This document shows positions 62,370 through 64,000 of a DNA stretch of 64,000 bases, piece by piece. The stretch is from Bdellovibrionia bacterium (GTDB taxonomy: Bacteria; Bdellovibrionota; Bdellovibrionia; Bdellovibrionales; JAGQZY01), in assembly GCA_030427805.1 (NCBI GenBank), contig JAUICP010000005.1, positions 372,001-436,000 on the forward strand. The letters run 5' to 3'. Under the pieces are notes generated by a model. That model saw nothing but the letters and a program-made list of their open reading frames with translations. It was not told the DNA's origin and searched no databases. Position numbers and translations under genes: made by a program. Each line of letters opens with the position of its first letter. Positions within the stretch are counted from its first letter, which is position 1.

Positions 62370-62591
62370 TGGGCGCTCCTTTATCAATACAGTCGAAAAC
62401 CTATTCAATAAAAATGCCAAATAAGACCAATTCTTTCATTTTATGATAAATCCATGAGAGGTCTAAAAAATGAAAGTAAAAGCAGATATTTAAAAACTCC
62501 AATAAAAAGCAATTGATAAAACTAGACCGCCGACTAGAAGGTATTGAAATATCTTGGTAAGTATCCGGTATCACTATAAAATATTCACGAC

Positions 62592-63242
62592 ATGGATAAA
62601 AAATTAAAAAACTGTATACTCTTTGGACACTTGGCCGCTTTAGGGGACTTTTACCCTCTTTCGATTTATGTCAATCCGTCAGATGTAAAAGATCAGCTTC
62701 AAGAATTTGAAGACGACTGGAAAGAGTATAACCCAAAGAAAGTAGGTTTTCGCCGTTTTGGATTATCTGTTACTTCTTTAGATGGAGGACTGGGTGGAGT
62801 GCCTGACCTCACATCTGTCTTTGAGTACAATAAAGAACACGGAAGCAATTATGATGAACTTTCATTTAATCAACCTACCAAAGTTTTTAAAAATGTTACT
62901 GCAATAAATCCAGTTTTAGATCCTTTTGGCGAGAATATTGGTCGATCTCATTTTCTAAAATTTGGTGAAGGTGGTTTTTTTCCCTTTCATAGAGACTCTC
63001 AATTTTTAGGGGAAGATACCTTTCGTATATTTGTTCCCCTATATATGCACGGGCTTAGAGATTTTGTTTTTATTCTTGGAGATAAAATGATTACACTAGA
63101 AGCTGGCACTGCTTATTTCATAAACACAAAAATCCAACACGCACTTTTTTCATTTTGTGAAGAATCGATCCATTTAGTTATAAATGTTGCTCTCAATGAA
63201 GAGACCGTAAACAAGGTGGTTGATTTATTGGTCGCAAATTGA
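62592..63242 (+). CDS. 2-oxoglutarate/Fe(II) oxygenase-like protein C
   Basis: A 216-residue protein with H-x-D at His133-Asp135 (FPFHRDSQ) and distal His183 (KIQHALFSF), spaced as in aspartyl/asparaginyl hydroxylase-like and related dioxygenases. RIFVPLYMHGLRDFVFIL is strand-like. No Arg follows the distal His at the usual distance, so the oxoglutarate contact may differ. The next gene starts at its stop (TTG within ATTGA). Confidence 0.65.
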   Translation: MDKKLKNCILFGHLAALGDFYPLSIYVNPSDVKDQLQEFEDDWKEYNPKKVGFRRFGLSVTSLDGGLGGVPDLTSVFEYNKEHGSNYDELSFNQPTKVFKNVTAINPVLDPFGENIGRSHFLKFGEGGFFPFHRDSQFLGEDTFRIFVPLYMHGLRDFVFILGDKMITLEAGTAYFINTKIQHALFSFCEESIHLVINVALNEETVNKVVDLLVAN

Positions 63243-63670
63243 CTGAAAAAATTATTTTTTATACCTGCACAGCGTACATTCTCATACACTTGTATGTTGC
63301 CTTTTCATCAATACGATCTTGGCCATTTACAGATTACCCGATGTTTGCCGATGCCTATTATGAGTCAAGTGAGATTTTTGTATACAAATATGTACTAAAT
63401 TTTCACAATGGCGAAACTCAGCATTTGGGTCGCTCTTTCGCTGGTGGTTTCGGCTCTACAGAATGGAATATTTCAAAACTAATAAAAATAAATGATCTCA
63501 ATACTCTAAAAAATATACTGAGAACTTGGGTTAATAGACAAACTTTTAATACACCCGTTGACGCAATCACCATTTTTAAATTGTCAGCAACAATTCCATC
63601 AAAACGAAATGGTGCATTTGTTACAAAAGAAAAGCTCGTTTTAAAAATTCCAATAAGCGAGCTGAAGTAA
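63239..63670 (+). CDS. Unknown membrane-anchored protein
   Basis: A 143-residue protein with one N-terminal membrane segment (about 5-25, IFYTCTAYILIHLYVAF) followed by SIRSWPFTDYPMF and a soluble domain. W-P-F-x-D-Y-P-M-F-type sequences are known to me from proteins paired with HTTM-like membrane proteins. Start is TTG at 63239 overlapping the previous stop. The next membrane-protein gene overlaps its stop in TAATG. Confidence 0.55.
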   Translation: MTEKIIFYTCTAYILIHLYVAFSSIRSWPFTDYPMFADAYYESSEIFVYKYVLNFHNGETQHLGRSFAGGFGSTEWNISKLIKINDLNTLKNILRTWVNRQTFNTPVDAITIFKLSATIPSKRNGAFVTKEKLVLKIPISELK

Positions 63671-64000
63671 TGTTGAGAGATTTATTTTTTAAAGATAGAG
63701 CAAATTGGATTCTGCCGACTTTTAGATTTTTTTATCCGGCTTTCATAGCACTTGAATTGAGTGTCGAAAAACAATCTTTAGTTTCAAAAGTACAGTCACC
63801 GCTTTGCTATCCCATACCCCTATTTAGACATTTATCTATTCCAATTTTGCAGGAAAGCAATATTGATCTCTTCTACTACACATTGATTTTTTCTCTTATT
63901 TTTTTGTCCTTTGGTTTCATAACTCAATTATCTGGCATAATATCATCAGTATTATTTTTCCTTATTATTGGATCAGCCATAAGTTGTTCGACAGGAAAAA
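63670..64000 (+). CDS. Membrane protein, possibly HTTM-like (3' end outside window)
   Basis: An open frame begins with ATG at 63670 (overlapping TAATG) and runs to the edge, 110 codons. It begins MLRDLFFKDRANWILPTF and has hydrophobic segments FYPAFIALELS, FYYTLIFSLIFLSFGFI and SSVLFFLIIGSAIS. This resembles the start of HTTM/VKGC-related or DoxX-like membrane proteins, but that is a guess from pattern. The gene is truncated by the window. Confidence 0.5.
   Translation, partial: MLRDLFFKDRANWILPTFRFFYPAFIALELSVEKQSLVSKVQSPLCYPIPLFRHLSIPILQESNIDLFYYTLIFSLIFLSFGFITQLSGIISSVLFFLIIGSAISCSTGK

Overview
The window looks like chromosomal DNA of a predatory or gliding bacterium of the Bdellovibrionota. 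This is an inference from gene content and style: a Myxococcus-type Glt/Agl gliding-motor operon, many PilZ and response-regulator proteins, lipoproteins with an FQNC lipobox, and several peptidoglycan-processing enzymes. No 16S rRNA or other decisive marker is present. Most genes up to about 51.2 kb have strong GGAG-type ribosome binding sites and moderate GC. From the tRNA-Ala at 51178-51253 to the right edge the DNA is clearly more AT-rich and has the look of an accessory region.

Layout. 1-4.8 kb: a signalling block with a CheA-like kinase (cut by the left edge), a CheX-like protein, CheY, a SpoIIE-type phosphatase and a PilZ protein. 4.9-9 kb: short-chain fatty acid transporter, single-domain asparaginase-like protein, thiamine-binding-type protein, PiT-like membrane protein and a Usp protein, followed by an imperfect repeat array of about 55 bp units. 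9.3-14 kb: unknown secreted protein, then M20 peptidase, HD hydrolase and DUF885 peptidase on the minus strand. 14.3 kb: tRNA-Leu. 14.4-17.4 kb: glutathione-dependent formaldehyde oxidation (frmA-fghA) with a divergent LysR regulator. 17.5-19.9 kb: exported KatG behind an OxyR-like site. 20-28.4 kb: secreted, outer-membrane and lipoprotein genes, an M14 peptidase and a GYF_2-PilZ protein. 29.2-32.5 kb: guaC-type, murI, mpaA-like and dapD in one operon, joining D-Glu and DAP supply with recycling of peptidoglycan peptides. 33-38.9 kb: a lone FliG C-terminal-domain protein, a Lol-type permease, an Mla-type lipid transport operon whose ATPase has lost its standard motifs, a DUF218 protein and RidA. 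39-50 kb: a ten-gene minus-strand operon encoding a TolQ/TolR motor, TPR proteins, an AgmX/PglI-like TonB-type protein, a lipoprotein, a beta-barrel and a VWA lipoprotein.

51.2-54.6 kb: a plasmid- or ICE-like accessory segment starting at the tRNA-Ala. It holds a double-HTH regulator, a J-domain protein, small unknown proteins, iteron-like repeats, a GC-rich structured stretch, and a 57-residue membrane protein whose ribosome binding site lies in a perfect 12-bp hairpin. No integrase or second att copy was seen.

54.6-64 kb: an unusual cluster. A secreted FG-GAP/UnbV-ASPIC protein is divergent from a tightly overlapping series: a twin-arginine protein, three divergent candidate 2-oxoglutarate/Fe(II) oxygenases, a glycosyltransferase, a fatty-acid desaturase-like enzyme, an unknown protein, and two membrane proteins, the last cut by the right edge. 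A periplasmic ClpP-like protein sits inside on the opposite strand. This is the best candidate for an undescribed system: either a modified lipid or natural-product pathway, or a modification system for the FG-GAP protein.
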